From Lysinibacillus fusiformis (GTDB taxonomy: Bacteria; Bacillota; Bacilli; Bacillales_A; Planococcaceae): a stretch of 64,000 bases of DNA. The stretch's first letter is position 1. The number at the start of each line of letters is the position of its first letter. Shown in pieces: positions 9,238-18,615 of this stretch. A program made the translations under genes and the position numbers. The notes below the pieces were generated by a model. It had not been told where the DNA came from. It saw only the letters and a program-made list of their open reading frames with translations, and did not search any database. The stretch lies in contig NZ_CP041696.1 in the NCBI RefSeq assembly GCF_007362955.1, positions 1,302,001 to 1,366,000 on the forward strand, read 5' to 3'.

Positions 9238-10467
9238 TTAAAATGCCCAGCTACCTTTACGGAAAATTGGTTCCACAGTCCCATCAGGTAAGATACCATC
9301 AATATCCATTTCACCACTACCAATCATAAAGTCCTCATGTGTCACAGAAATATTGGCGCCTAATGTTTCAAGTTGACCGTTTTCTAAATCTCTACCACCC
9401 TCTAGACAAGTTGGATAAGCTTCACCAATAGCTAGATGATTTGATGCATTTTCGTCGAACAATGTATTGAAATATAAAATTTCTGATGCTGATATCGGTG
9501 ACTCATGCGGGACAAGTGCTACTTCACCTAAATAGCACGAACCTTCATCCACTGCTATGAGCTCTTGCAATAAATCATGACCGGTCTGAGCTTCAGCCTT
9601 AATAATTTTCCCATCTTCAAAAGTAAGCTTGAAGCCGTCAATAATATTGCCTTGATAAACCAATGGCTTAGTATTGCTTACAAACCCACTAACCCCTTGC
9701 TTCATTGGCAACGTATAAACCTCTTCTGTTGGCATATTGGCAATGAATACGGTATCATCAGGCGTTTTACTGCCACCAGTAAGCCATTTATGCTGAGGCG
9801 CTAAAGCTATCGTTAAATCTGTGCCTGGTGCCGTGTAATGAAGCTTTGCATATTTTTTATGATTCAATAAATCCGCACGAGACTCTAAATTCGCAACGTG
9901 TGAGCGCCAGTTTTCAACTGCGTTCCCCTCACCAATGTGCACTGTTTTAAAAATAGCTTCCCACAGTGCAGGCACTTGCTCTTCTACAACTAAATTTGGA
10001 AATACCTTTGCTGCCCACTTTGTAGATGGTACCGCTACGATGGACCAAGCGATTAAATCCTTCATGACAGCATTACGATAGTTTTTCAGTGCGGCACCCG
10101 AAACTTTTTGATGTGTTGCTAAACGATCTGCTGGAATCCCAGTTAACAGATCCGGATCTGCAGCATCAATCCATAAAAGTGCGCCTTTACGCTCGATTAG
10201 CTCATCGCGCATTTTAACAACCCACTCTGGATAACGATTGAATTCTTCGTCTGAAGCATATTCGAAATAGGCACGATCCATTTCACCATCTGAGAAATTA
10301 ACATGAACGCGGCCTGCTCCAGCTTTATAGGCCTCTTTTACAACTAGACGAGCAAAGTCTAATGCATCCACAGATGTGTTCACTAATAGATATTGACCTG
10401 GCTGAATATTGACGCCAACTTTTACGGCAAGCTCTGCATATGCTTGTAATTTCTCTTCAAACTTCAT
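9238..10467 (-). CDS. M29-family metallo-aminopeptidase (AmpS-like)
   Basis: This 409-residue cytosolic aminopeptidase belongs to the thermophilic aminopeptidase/AmpS group, which cleaves N-terminal residues with a co-catalytic metal pair. Family segments are present: the acidic-His metal region around E-V-A-L-V-P-H-E-S-P-I, then H-L-A-I-G-E-A-Y-P, and T-H-E-D-F-M-I-G-S near the C-terminus. The start is ATG 10467, with GAGGGA upstream; 10491 lies inside the helicase gene. It begins one base after the helicase stop, which indicates an operon with it. Confidence 0.92.
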   Translation of the reverse strand: MKFEEKLQAYAELAVKVGVNIQPGQYLLVNTSVDALDFARLVVKEAYKAGAGRVHVNFSDGEMDRAYFEYASDEEFNRYPEWVVKMRDELIERKGALLWIDAADPDLLTGIPADRLATHQKVSGAALKNYRNAVMKDLIAWSIVAVPSTKWAAKVFPNLVVEEQVPALWEAIFKTVHIGEGNAVENWRSHVANLESRADLLNHKKYAKLHYTAPGTDLTIALAPQHKWLTGGSKTPDDTVFIANMPTEEVYTLPMKQGVSGFVSNTKPLVYQGNIIDGFKLTFEDGKIIKAEAQTGHDLLQELIAVDEGSCYLGEVALVPHESPISASEILYFNTLFDENASNHLAIGEAYPTCLEGGRDLENGQLETLGANISVTHEDFMIGSGEMDIDGILPDGTVEPIFRKGSWAF

Positions 10468-10468
10468 A

Positions 10469-11617
10469 TTATTTCCCTCGCTTTTGTCCAATAGTTTTTG
10501 AATTGCCTTCTACTAGTTCGCCGTCATGCCATACCTTTTGAACTGGCTTACCAGCAATTTCGCGTGTCCACTTTTTATAGGTCTTTTCATCGTGGTACGA
10601 TAATAATGTTAAGACTTCGCCATCTGCACCTGCACGTCCAGTACGGCCAGATCGATGTAGATATTGCTCGATTGTACGCGGTACATCAACATGAATAACA
10701 TGTGTTAAACCTGCGATATCTAAACCACGAGCTGCAATATCAGTAGCGATTAAAATACGAGCATCACCTTTACGGAATGCATCTAATGCCTTTTTACGTT
10801 CTTCTTTTTTCATGTCAGAATGTAGTGTCACAATCGGTGCAGCACGGTATTGCAACTTTGTTTCCTTCATTAGTAATTGGTCAATATTATTGACAAAGGC
10901 CAGTGCACGTAAACCTTCCGTATGCGATAAACGGCGCAGGAAATCCGTTTTATCACGTTCTTCTACTTTCACAAAAGAATGCACAACTTTGCCGAACTTT
11001 ACCATATCCTCAGGTTTAATTTTGAAACGTAATGGTTCAAACATCATACGACTTGCAACCAATTCAATTTCTTCTGTAATTGTGGCAGAAACGACAACTA
11101 CTTGTCGACCGAAGGCTGAGGCTTCGATAAAGGATTTTACGACTACTCGATATTCACGGCTTAGTAACTGATCACATTCGTCTAAAATAACCGTTTCAAT
11201 TTCTTTAAGTTTTAATTTGCCCGCACGTGCTAATTCATTTAGACGACCCGGTGTACCAACAACAATTGTCGGTTTTTTCTTTAACTTTTCGATTTGACGC
11301 GCCGAGTTTGCACCGCCTATTAATTGCTGAACTGTAATATCAGTACCAGCTGTCCATTCACGAATAACCTCAACGATTTGCATCGCTAATTCTTGAGAAG
11401 GGGCAACAATGAGTCCTTGTGTTTGTTTTTTCGTTCCATTTACCTTATTTAATAAAGGTAACACATAGGCTAATGTTTTCCCCGAGCCTGTTGGCGATTC
11501 AGCTACAATATCTTTGCCTTCAAGCATTGCTGGAATCATTTCATCTTGAATTTTCATTGGCTCTTCGAAATTCCATTTTGCTTGTAGATCTTCATTTAAT
11601 AAATTTATTACTGACAT
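10469..11617 (-). CDS. DEAD-box-type ATP-dependent RNA helicase with DECD motif (YfmL-like)
   Basis: This 382-residue helicase has only the two RecA-like core domains. Motifs are Q (near residue 20), I SPTGSGKT, Ia APSQELAMQ, TPGRLN, II DECD in place of DEAD, III SAT, V ARGLDIAG and VI HRSGRTGRAG. The short C-terminal tail and size resemble YfmL, a ribosome-assembly helicase of B. subtilis; that assignment is inferred. ATG 11617 has AAAGGTGGG upstream, and the GTG at 11629 is part of that ribosome site. It is transcribed with the M29 peptidase. Confidence 0.9.
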   Translation of the reverse strand: MSVINLLNEDLQAKWNFEEPMKIQDEMIPAMLEGKDIVAESPTGSGKTLAYVLPLLNKVNGTKKQTQGLIVAPSQELAMQIVEVIREWTAGTDITVQQLIGGANSARQIEKLKKKPTIVVGTPGRLNELARAGKLKLKEIETVILDECDQLLSREYRVVVKSFIEASAFGRQVVVVSATITEEIELVASRMMFEPLRFKIKPEDMVKFGKVVHSFVKVEERDKTDFLRRLSHTEGLRALAFVNNIDQLLMKETKLQYRAAPIVTLHSDMKKEERKKALDAFRKGDARILIATDIAARGLDIAGLTHVIHVDVPRTIEQYLHRSGRTGRAGADGEVLTLLSYHDEKTYKKWTREIAGKPVQKVWHDGELVEGNSKTIGQKRGK

Positions 11618-11801
11618 GTCAATTCCCACCTTTTATCCTGCTTGACACTAGTTTAACATACTAGCCCTGTACAAGCATTTTCCTTCTGTATATCTATTTT
11701 GCCTCGATAGCATTGTACCTGATGTAGAGCATTTTCAACATAAAATATTCATTGCTGACACTTCGTTTTCGCAATTGTAAACCTTACTTGCCGAAGTGAA
11801 A

Positions 11802-11828
11802 GGCTCACCTATTACCAACAGGTGAGCC
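11802..11828. terminator. Hairpin after the Asp racemase gene
   Basis: GGCTCACCT and AGGTGAGCC form a perfect 9-bp stem. It sits directly after the end of the racemase gene. The T tract is short, so termination strength is uncertain. Confidence 0.6.
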
Positions 11829-11833
11829 AAATG

Positions 11834-12535
11834 TTACCCCACTAATTCATAGCCACATGCTAAAATAGCACATTCAGCTAATACAATTAATGAATCTATA
11901 TATTTGTCGTTTAATTTTAAATCTCGATTAACGATGGATAGCTCTGTACACCCTAGTACAATACGGTCACAATCTAGTGCAAGCATCGCTTCTTCTATTG
12001 GCTGCCAATCTTCTTTCGTGACATCCTTACCAGCCTTTACATAATCGTAAATAATCTTCATGACATGTTCTTTCATGGCACCATCTGGCACAACTGGTGT
12101 AATGCCATAGCTCTCAAGTGCATTCTGATACATACGCGATGTTAACGTACCCGTCGTCGCTAAAATACCGACCCGCTTCGCGCCTAAATCGTGCGCGCGC
12201 TTGGCTGTTTCACGAATCATATGTAGTACAGGCACTGGAGAGCCTTCTGCTAATTCGTCATAAAAAGTATGCGCTGTATTGCATGGAATAACAATCATGT
12301 CTGCACCAACAGCAGCTAGTTTTTTAGCATCTTCAATTAAAATTGGCACAGGATTTTCTTTTGTATTATCTAGTATAAAAGCAGTTCGATCAGGAATATT
12401 TGTATCATTATCAATAATTGTATGTACATGCTCCTGATCTTTGAAAGCTTTCGTACGTCTTACAATCATTTCACCGATAAACATTGTTGCCAGTGGACCA
12501 ACGCCACCAATTATACCTAAAGTTTGTTTTTTCAT
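11834..12535 (-). CDS. Aspartate/glutamate racemase family protein (probable aspartate racemase)
   Basis: This 233-residue PLP-independent racemase has two catalytic cysteines in the family motifs I-P-C-N-T-A-H (about residue 85) and L-G-C-T-E-L (about residue 195). The N-terminus G-I-I-G-G-V-G-P-L-A-T is also typical. It would convert L-Asp to D-Asp in the cytosol. Its ATG overlaps the stop of the D-Asp ligase gene by four bases, so the product is made next to the enzyme that uses D-Asp. That linkage makes aspartate the most likely substrate. Confidence 0.88.
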   Translation of the reverse strand: MKKQTLGIIGGVGPLATMFIGEMIVRRTKAFKDQEHVHTIIDNDTNIPDRTAFILDNTKENPVPILIEDAKKLAAVGADMIVIPCNTAHTFYDELAEGSPVPVLHMIRETAKRAHDLGAKRVGILATTGTLTSRMYQNALESYGITPVVPDGAMKEHVMKIIYDYVKAGKDVTKEDWQPIEEAMLALDCDRIVLGCTELSIVNRDLKLNDKYIDSLIVLAECAILACGYELVG

Positions 12536-13764
12536 GAGTTCGACAGACCTTTGTTGTTAAAATATTTCTTATACTTGCGATAAAAGTTTAAATTATCGAC
12601 CGTTACATTCAACCAGCGTTTTGCATTCATATCTTTATAGTTAAAAATCGAATCCGTCGCTAAACCTTGGCGAATAAGACTCTTCGCTTCAATCACAAGT
12701 TGTTCGTTTAATACATATTTAAATAATACACCGTTAGGCACAATCGTCCAAAGATGCTTATTTTGCACGTAAGTTAGCTGCTGTTTACTATTTCGAATGA
12801 AATCATCCGCTACAAACTGCATTAAATTATAGCCACTTGCTGTCACATAATAATTCGAGAGTTCATTATGTAATTCAATACTTAATAATTTGTATTGACC
12901 ATCACGTTCATCATATTTCATATCGAACGTTACAAAGCCTTGGAATTGAATTGTTTCAAGAAACGTCTTCACAAGATCCATTAACGTTTTGTCATAAGCC
13001 GTCATAATGGCCACATAACGGCCGATACCATCGGGCGAATGTTCTTCTAGGATAGGGTTTCCTACAGATAGTAATTTAACTTTACAATCTTGTCCAACAT
13101 AAGCATTGACAACGCGCATATTGGCATCTTCACCAGGAATATATTGCTGAATCATTAAATCATCACGATACGCAGACTCTTTATAAATTGCGTGGAAAAT
13201 TGCATCCTTTTCTTCCTTATCATGTGCAATATATACTTTTTTCTTACCTGGAAAAATGCATGAAGCATATTTTGTCATATTCATTGGCTTAATGACAATC
13301 GGATACTCAAAAGGCATGTCATATTCATCATAATCATTGACCGTACATACATGCATTGCGGGATAATCAAAACCAAATTCCGCACAAAGTTGGTACATAC
13401 TTTCACGTAACAGTAGCTGATTTGCAAGTGCAGCATCGACATAAGGAATTATAAAAAATTCTGATAGTTCCTCCTTATGATGTACAATTTTCTTTACATA
13501 AAATTCATCACAGGCAAGCAACAGCAATTTTTTTTCTGCAAATTCCTTAGCAATCCCTTGTAAAGCGACGACAAAACGTTCTTCGATATGTAGTCTTGGC
13601 ACTTCACGAAATGTTAGTAAATCACTTTGTTGAATTTTTGCTGTGTTCGTATGATTTAAGGCAAGTGGTTTAACGCCATAGGACTCGTAAAATGCTCGTG
13701 CCATGCCGTAAGCATTCATCTCATCGCCCAATAAAATCGGTAAAAAAGTGTGCTCAATGGCCAT
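12532..13764 (-). CDS. ATP-grasp ligase, probable D-aspartate ligase of peptidoglycan cross-bridge
   Basis: The protein (410 aa) opens with F-L-P-I-L-L-G-D-E-M-N-A-Y-G-M-A-R-A-F, very like the start of the Enterococcus faecium D-aspartate ligase. That enzyme adds D-Asp to the Lys side chain of UDP-MurNAc-pentapeptide. ATP-grasp features follow: P-I-V-I-K-P-M-N-M, I-Q-Q-Y-I-P-G-E-D-A-N-M-R-V and F-V-T-F-D-M-K-Y-D...I-E-L-H-N-E. Lysinibacillus is known for Lys-D-Asp cross-links, which fits. ATG 13764 is preferred to TTG 13773 because AAAGGGAG is best spaced for it. It is translationally coupled with the racemase. Confidence 0.85.
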   Translation of the reverse strand: MAIEHTFLPILLGDEMNAYGMARAFYESYGVKPLALNHTNTAKIQQSDLLTFREVPRLHIEERFVVALQGIAKEFAEKKLLLLACDEFYVKKIVHHKEELSEFFIIPYVDAALANQLLLRESMYQLCAEFGFDYPAMHVCTVNDYDEYDMPFEYPIVIKPMNMTKYASCIFPGKKKVYIAHDKEEKDAIFHAIYKESAYRDDLMIQQYIPGEDANMRVVNAYVGQDCKVKLLSVGNPILEEHSPDGIGRYVAIMTAYDKTLMDLVKTFLETIQFQGFVTFDMKYDERDGQYKLLSIELHNELSNYYVTASGYNLMQFVADDFIRNSKQQLTYVQNKHLWTIVPNGVLFKYVLNEQLVIEAKSLIRQGLATDSIFNYKDMNAKRWLNVTVDNLNFYRKYKKYFNNKGLSNS

Positions 13765-13880
13765 TCTACTCAACTCCCTTTAGCTATTTATATTAGTGTA
13801 ACATACTTCATCTTTTTTACTTAGATACGCCTTCATTCGGAGCAAGTACATCCTTTTGGAACAGCTCTGCCGTTTTCATA

Positions 13881-14867
13881 TTATTTATGAACGGCCACTG
13901 CTTGTGCATTTAACTCCTGATAGCTTTTAAAAAATTGATCTTCATTGTATGTGACATAGCCCTTTAGTGGGTCCATTACGACTACCTTCCCACCTAAATG
14001 ACCAGTTAATACGACAGCATGGAGGTTTACGTAGCCCTTACGTTTTGTTGTTTCTCCTTCATATATCCAACCTTTACTTGCTTTTGTTTTCGGTGCGGAT
14101 AAATCTAGCGTAACCCACATCACGACCGGCACACCTTCTTGGACAAGCTTTAAAATCTCTTGCTGTGATGCACCGCTCTTATCTGTTACACGTAAATCTG
14201 CCTGCTTATCTATTATAGCTGCTTGTGCTGCTTTCACAATTGGTGCCGCAAAGACATACATGCCATTTGCTTTATCTCTTGGATCTCCAGCAAATGCATG
14301 TTCCGGATCTGGACCAAATCGTTGCCCCCCGATTATGCTAAATTCTTGCTTCGGTAAATACGTATCAGCCATTTCAAGCTTCGTAACATTCATACCATAA
14401 TAATTTAATACAGCTGTCAACGATGTAATTTCACAGCCATGTGGTAGTTCAGGATTTTGCATGACAATTGGCACATCTAGTTCTTGCTCGTCCCTTGAGA
14501 AATGAGTCTGCAGCCGATAATAGGGCTTTGACGTATCATAGGTAAAAGTATCAATTGTTGTATACCCATCGCCTCCCATACTATTTTCAAGTGTAGTCGC
14601 GGCAATTGTATACGCCTTACCCTCTACAAGTTTGGAGAAAGTCGCCTCGCCCTCCTCAGAACCAAGTGCATCCTCAACCTCTTCACCTGTCTCCTTATCT
14701 GTAACTTTTATATAGAGATTTGGAATGGGTGCTCCGCTATTAAATTCCACCGTTAAAACGGTTAATTGATTTTTTTGTTTATCCTGCTGTGTGAGCTGAT
14801 TGCAGCCCGAAAGTAACATGATTATCATTAGGCCTATTATAAAAAGGCGTTTATATCCCGTCCACAA
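13881..14867 (-). CDS. Lipoprotein with C39-like (papain-fold) peptidase domain
   Basis: The N-terminus carries a hydrophobic signal and the lipobox L-S-G-C (Cys about residue 22), so the protein should be anchored outside the membrane. Residues ~30-110 look like a beta-rich Cna-B/transthyretin-like domain. From ~residue 130 there is a peptidase_C39_2-type domain, with Cys in E-L-P-H-G-C-E-I-T-S-L, His in N-L-H-A-V-V-L-T-G and Asp in V-M-D-P. The start appears to be TTG 14867, since no ATG lies in frame before the signal helix; AGGAG precedes it. Its substrate is unknown, perhaps a cell-wall peptide. Confidence 0.8.
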   Translation of the reverse strand: MWTGYKRLFIIGLMIIMLLSGCNQLTQQDKQKNQLTVLTVEFNSGAPIPNLYIKVTDKETGEEVEDALGSEEGEATFSKLVEGKAYTIAATTLENSMGGDGYTTIDTFTYDTSKPYYRLQTHFSRDEQELDVPIVMQNPELPHGCEITSLTAVLNYYGMNVTKLEMADTYLPKQEFSIIGGQRFGPDPEHAFAGDPRDKANGMYVFAAPIVKAAQAAIIDKQADLRVTDKSGASQQEILKLVQEGVPVVMWVTLDLSAPKTKASKGWIYEGETTKRKGYVNLHAVVLTGHLGGKVVVMDPLKGYVTYNEDQFFKSYQELNAQAVAVHK

Positions 14868-15021
14868 GACAAAATTCCGCTCCTATCTTGTTCGAAGACA
14901 ATAAGACTATCTTCAATTTCACTATTTCTTTTAATTGCAGTCTCTATTATACGCTAATTTCATAAGTGTTCCTATTTTATCATGCTACTTTTTCATGAAC
15001 TGACAATGTTCTCACAATATA

Positions 15022-16518
15022 TTAAGTTGTTTTCACTGTAGGGCGTAATGTATGCTTCAGCACCTTGCCGGATGCATTCCGTGGTAATTCTACTAAAAAT
15101 TCAATTTCATGAGGTACTTTATATTTCGCAAGTTGTTTACGGCAATATGCAAGAATTGTATCTTCAATTAAAGATTTTCCTTCCTTCAACACAACAAATG
15201 CCTTTGGCACCTCACCATAAACTTCATGCGGTAAACCTACAACTGCCGCTTCTAAAATTTCTGGCAATTGATATAAAACCTCTTCCACTTCGATCGGATA
15301 AATATTTTCACCACCACGAATAATCATATCTTTTTTACGATCTACTATATATAAATAACCTTCTTCATCAAAGCGGCCTAAATCACCTGAATAAAGCCAG
15401 CCATCACGTATTGCTCGAGCTGTTTCTTCATCATTACGTAAATAGCCTCTCATCACTTGTGGCCCTTTGACACAAATCTCTCCAACCTTACCAGCAGGCA
15501 CTGATTCACCATAGCTATCGACTACGCGCACCTCGGTTTGTGCTAAAGGTTGGCCAACTGATCCAATTTTCGTTAATGCATCAGCATCTAACAGCGAAGT
15601 GGCCGCAGGTGAGTTTTCTGTTTGACCATATAAATTTTGAACCTTCACCATTGGAAATGCCTCTTTGACCTGTTTAACAAGCTCATAGGGCATCGGCGCA
15701 GCTCCATAACAAAGTAAACGTAAATTCTTAAATGTATGTTCCTTAAATGCCGGTGTATTTAAAATAATTGTATACATGGATGGTACGCCAAAGAAAATCG
15801 TCGCTTGCGTGTTTGCAAGTTGGACTAGCGTACTTGTTGGAGAAAATACTTCCTCTATAATGATAGTCCCTCCCTTATAAAACATCGGCATAGCAAAGAC
15901 ATGGAGCCCTGCACAATGAAATAGGGGCGTACAAATAAACATTTTATCCTTATTCGTCATATTCATAGAGGTTGACCAAATGTCTGCCGTCGCAGCAATA
16001 TTTTGATGCGTTAGCATTACGCCTTTGGGCTTACCTGTTGTACCAGAAGTATACATAACAACAGCTGTTTCATTTGGTTCCAATAAGACAGCTCTTCTTT
16101 GTCCTTCATAGCTTTGAATAATCTCTGACATGTCTTTTAAACTTACTGCATGTTGGAATGAATATGAAATTTCTGCAATTGCATCTTCGATTCGTTCATC
16201 ATAAATAAGACCTTTCACTTGTGAATGATTAAAAATAAATTCAACCTCTGGCGCGGCCAATTTTGTATTAATAGGCATTGCAACAAAGCCCGCTAATTGA
16301 ACACCGATATAAGCAATTAAAAATAAATCAGAATTGAGCGTATACAATGCAATAACATCATTTTTTTCATAACCCTGTTCCTGTAAGTATGCTGCAAATT
16401 TACTCGCGCGCTTATAAAACTCACCATAGGTCACTTTGTTCTCACCATACATCGTTGCAATCATCTCTGGTTGCTGCTGTGCATAGTTCTGTAAAATATC
16501 CGTCATGAACACTGTCAT
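15022..16518 (-). CDS. Long-chain fatty-acid-CoA ligase / acyl-CoA synthetase (AMP-binding)
   Basis: This 498-residue adenylate-forming enzyme activates a carboxylic acid as acyl-AMP and then acyl-CoA. The signatures are Y-T-S-G-T-T-G-K-P-K-G-V-M (about residue 155), Y-G-Q-T-E, Y-S-G-D-L-G and G-G-E-N-I-Y-P-I-E-V-E. The catalytic lysine lies in R-N-A-S-G-K-V-L-K-H near the C-terminus. There is no transmembrane segment. A strong ribosome site (AGGGGGG) precedes ATG 16518. It is monocistronic here and divergent from the phosphoesterase gene. Chain length of the substrate cannot be read from the sequence. Confidence 0.9.
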   Translation of the reverse strand: MTVFMTDILQNYAQQQPEMIATMYGENKVTYGEFYKRASKFAAYLQEQGYEKNDVIALYTLNSDLFLIAYIGVQLAGFVAMPINTKLAAPEVEFIFNHSQVKGLIYDERIEDAIAEISYSFQHAVSLKDMSEIIQSYEGQRRAVLLEPNETAVVMYTSGTTGKPKGVMLTHQNIAATADIWSTSMNMTNKDKMFICTPLFHCAGLHVFAMPMFYKGGTIIIEEVFSPTSTLVQLANTQATIFFGVPSMYTIILNTPAFKEHTFKNLRLLCYGAAPMPYELVKQVKEAFPMVKVQNLYGQTENSPAATSLLDADALTKIGSVGQPLAQTEVRVVDSYGESVPAGKVGEICVKGPQVMRGYLRNDEETARAIRDGWLYSGDLGRFDEEGYLYIVDRKKDMIIRGGENIYPIEVEEVLYQLPEILEAAVVGLPHEVYGEVPKAFVVLKEGKSLIEDTILAYCRKQLAKYKVPHEIEFLVELPRNASGKVLKHTLRPTVKTT

Positions 16519-16791
16519 TTTAAGCCCCCCTAATTGTTTACTATCAATTACAGCAATATCGTGTAGTATAAATTTTATGACTTACTACAAAATACTATTC
16601 TTATATCAAAATTCAGAAAATTAAGACTACATCTTATATTTTATCAAGCTACGAATAAGTTGGCAATTTTCAACTACCTCGAAAATATGTGTGATGAGAC
16701 ACAGAAAATACTTATACATTTTACTTTTCTATCAAATTCTGTTAGGTGTATGATACTTGTACAATTATTTTTAAGGAAAGGCCTGATTAAC

Positions 16792-17427
16792 ATGCTGTAT
16801 GCACTTTTAGGAGATTTACATTCTAATATTGAAGATACAAAAGCGGTATTGAACCATATACAACAAACAGCGAATGATGCTGAAATAATAGGATTAGGTG
16901 ATTTATATGAATGTATTGTCAGTAAAAAAAAGGCACAGTCTGTGACTGACTTGCCGCTGCAAAAAGCAGCTATCATAGATAATGACTTTGAAAATTTACT
17001 AACGTTCCCATCCATTCGAGGCAATCAAGAAGAACGTATTACACGAGTGACGGGCATCAATCGTTTTATAGAACTACCTGAAACTATGGATATTGATGGA
17101 GCAATACTTATGCACGGCCATCAATTTAAGTGGAATGTTACGTGGCAACCTACTTTCCCTACAATTGAAAAACAGCTTCTTTTTTTCGGCCATAGTCATG
17201 AATCAGGTCTTTATCGTCGTAATAAAAAGCTAGCCATTCGTATTCATTTCGGTCAACCGATTACTTTACAAGAAAAACAATATGGCATCAATGTTGGTTC
17301 TGTTGTCGATCATCGAGAATGGTGTCTTTATGACAGTGAAAAGCGCACAGTAACATTTATGTGCGCACCATCCATTACACCACAGGAAAATTCACCGCTT
17401 TCAATGGTATTGGGTAACCGAATTTAG
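16792..17427 (+). CDS. Calcineurin-like metallophosphoesterase
   Basis: The protein is 211 residues long when started at ATG 16792, where AAGGAAAGG lies upstream and the first strand leads straight into L-L-G-D-L-H-S-N. The longer frame from 16660 would add 44 non-homologous residues. Metal motifs are G-D-L-H-S-N, G-L-G-D-L-Y-E-C, R-G-N-Q-E-E (Gln where most members have His), M-H-G-H-Q and F-G-H-S-H-E. The family includes nucleotide phosphodiesterases and protein phosphatases. The Asn-Gln variant of the GNH motif is unusual and the substrate is not known. Confidence 0.8.
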   Translation: MLYALLGDLHSNIEDTKAVLNHIQQTANDAEIIGLGDLYECIVSKKKAQSVTDLPLQKAAIIDNDFENLLTFPSIRGNQEERITRVTGINRFIELPETMDIDGAILMHGHQFKWNVTWQPTFPTIEKQLLFFGHSHESGLYRRNKKLAIRIHFGQPITLQEKQYGINVGSVVDHREWCLYDSEKRTVTFMCAPSITPQENSPLSMVLGNRI

Positions 17428-17504
17428 CTAATCTACTCTAACTGTTCACGTTCATTGATTTGATTCTTCGTCATCCTATCCATCACCTCAATAAATTATA
17501 GACG

Positions 17505-17640
17505 TACACTCGTTGATTGGCGCGCAGGCGGCGAGTGTAGCTGACGGCATTCGCCTTTCGCTACAGAGCAAAGCTTCCTGCGGGAAAAGCGGGACAGTCG
17601 AGACCCTGGACTATATTTATATACAGGCCTTTTCCCACTT
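17505..17640. repeat. GC-rich intergenic repeat (family A copy)
   Basis: The stretch has a GC content clearly above its surroundings and contains CACTCGTTGATTGG..., GGCGAGTGTAGCTGACGG, CATTCGCCTTTCGCTAC and TCCTGCGGGAAAAGCGGG. Similar words (GTTGATTGG, GCGA-rich and GCGG-rich tracts) recur at 20085-20137/22494-22525, 22708-22875 and 50190-50415. A frame of 79 codons across it is not credible. It looks like a short interspersed repeat of the host genome with no coding role. Confidence 0.55.
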
Positions 17641-17656
17641 GATTTCCGCATAGCAA

Positions 17657-17690
17657 AAAACGCTAAAATCACCACCGATTTTAGCGTTTT
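17657..17690. terminator. Terminator of the DUF305 gene
   Basis: AAAACGCTAAAATC and GATTTTAGCGTTTT form a perfect 14-bp stem with a 6-base loop, with T-rich sequence on either side. Confidence 0.88.
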
Positions 17691-17694
17691 CTTC

Positions 17695-18267
17695 TTAACA
17701 ATCCTGCAAGCCTTCCAGTAATTTTTGCATCTCATCGATTTGACAACACATTGTTTTAATCATGCATTGCAGAATTGGTATTAACTCTTGGCAAATGCAG
17801 AATCTTAAAACATTTTGTGCCAATCGTACTCCACCTTGATGATGGACAATCATTTCTTGAATATAATTCACATTGATACTATTTGAATTTGGTGGCGAAC
17901 ACATTGCCTGGAACATGGCTTCTGTTATTTCCTTAAATGCACACATATATTCATATAACTCATATTCTGAATTTTGCACGATACAGCATCTATTCTGTAT
18001 TGCTTCTAAATTTTCCACGATTTCAGAATGAGTTTTTATAATTTCTAATGCGAAATTTTGAACAGGTATATTTGTTGTATAACGTAAAACATTTTCTGAC
18101 ATTTTTATAGCAGCTATTTGATGTGGAATTATTTGTTTAATGAAATTCTCTGAAATGCTACATGTAATCGTAACATAGGTCATACCCTGCATCATTTTAT
18201 TTAGGATTTTTTGATATTCCTCTAAATATGCCTGAGTTACATTACTAAGTTCAATTGCTTTAGTCAT
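17695..18267 (-). CDS. DUF305-type Cys/His-rich protein
   Basis: The protein (190 aa) has two related halves, each with a DUF305-like signature: F-I-K-Q-I-I-P-H-Q-I-A-A-I-K-M in the first, and I-Q-E-M-I-V-H-H-Q-G-G-V-R-L-A in the second. Many cysteines (C-C, C-I-C, M-C-C) add to the His pairs, which suggests metal binding; copper is suspected for the family but not shown. There is no signal peptide, unlike many exported DUF305 proteins. ATG 18267 follows AAAGGAGTG. It is the last of a run of small minus-strand genes sharing nearly identical ribosome sites. Confidence 0.78.
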   Translation of the reverse strand: MTKAIELSNVTQAYLEEYQKILNKMMQGMTYVTITCSISENFIKQIIPHQIAAIKMSENVLRYTTNIPVQNFALEIIKTHSEIVENLEAIQNRCCIVQNSEYELYEYMCAFKEITEAMFQAMCSPPNSNSINVNYIQEMIVHHQGGVRLAQNVLRFCICQELIPILQCMIKTMCCQIDEMQKLLEGLQDC

Positions 18268-18346
18268 TAGACACACTCCTTTCAGAGTAATGTATGCCCT
18301 GTAGGTTGTTGTGCAATAGACATTTGTACCAACAGACTCTTAAAAA

Positions 18347-18529
18347 CTACACACCTTTATATGTATTTAAGCATTTTTGACAGATACACTTATTAGGCTC
18401 AAGCGCCACGGCTTCGAGTATTCTTTCAGGAAAACACGCCTTCATACACCAGCAAGTATTTTGACCTTCTGCCAACTCACAATTATTTTCTTCTCCACAT
18501 ATTGGGCAACACTTTTCATCATTAGGCAT
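18347..18529 (-). CDS. Cysteine-rich CWC family protein
   Basis: This 60-residue protein has ten cysteines arranged as C-C-P-I-C-G, N-C, T-C-W-C, A-C-F and C-I-C-Q-K-C. The N-T-C-W-C centre is the hallmark of the small Cys-rich CWC family, predicted to bind zinc. ATG 18529 is supported by GAAAGGAGTG upstream; the longer frame to 18568 is not. It lies between the DUF305 gene and a SASP-like gene. Function unknown. Confidence 0.75.
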   Translation of the reverse strand: MPNDEKCCPICGEENNCELAEGQNTCWCMKACFPERILEAVALEPNKCICQKCLNTYKGV

Positions 18530-18570
18530 TTGCACACACTCCTTTCTACTAGTGATTGAACTGAACAATC

Positions 18571-18608
18571 AGAGAAGTACGAAATACACCGATATTCCGT
18601 ACTCCTCT
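18571..18608. terminator. Hairpin after the gamma-SASP-like gene
   Basis: AGAGAAGTACGAAAT pairs with ATTCCGTACTCCTCT (two mismatches). It lies immediately after the stop codon of the gene read on the minus strand. No long T run is present. Confidence 0.55.
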
Positions 18609-18615
18609 TAGGCCA

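Noticed and set aside
17496..17735. A 79-codon frame on the minus strand
   Set aside because: It runs through the GC-rich repeat and the DUF305 terminator and into the DUF305 gene; it has no ribosome site and no family resemblance.
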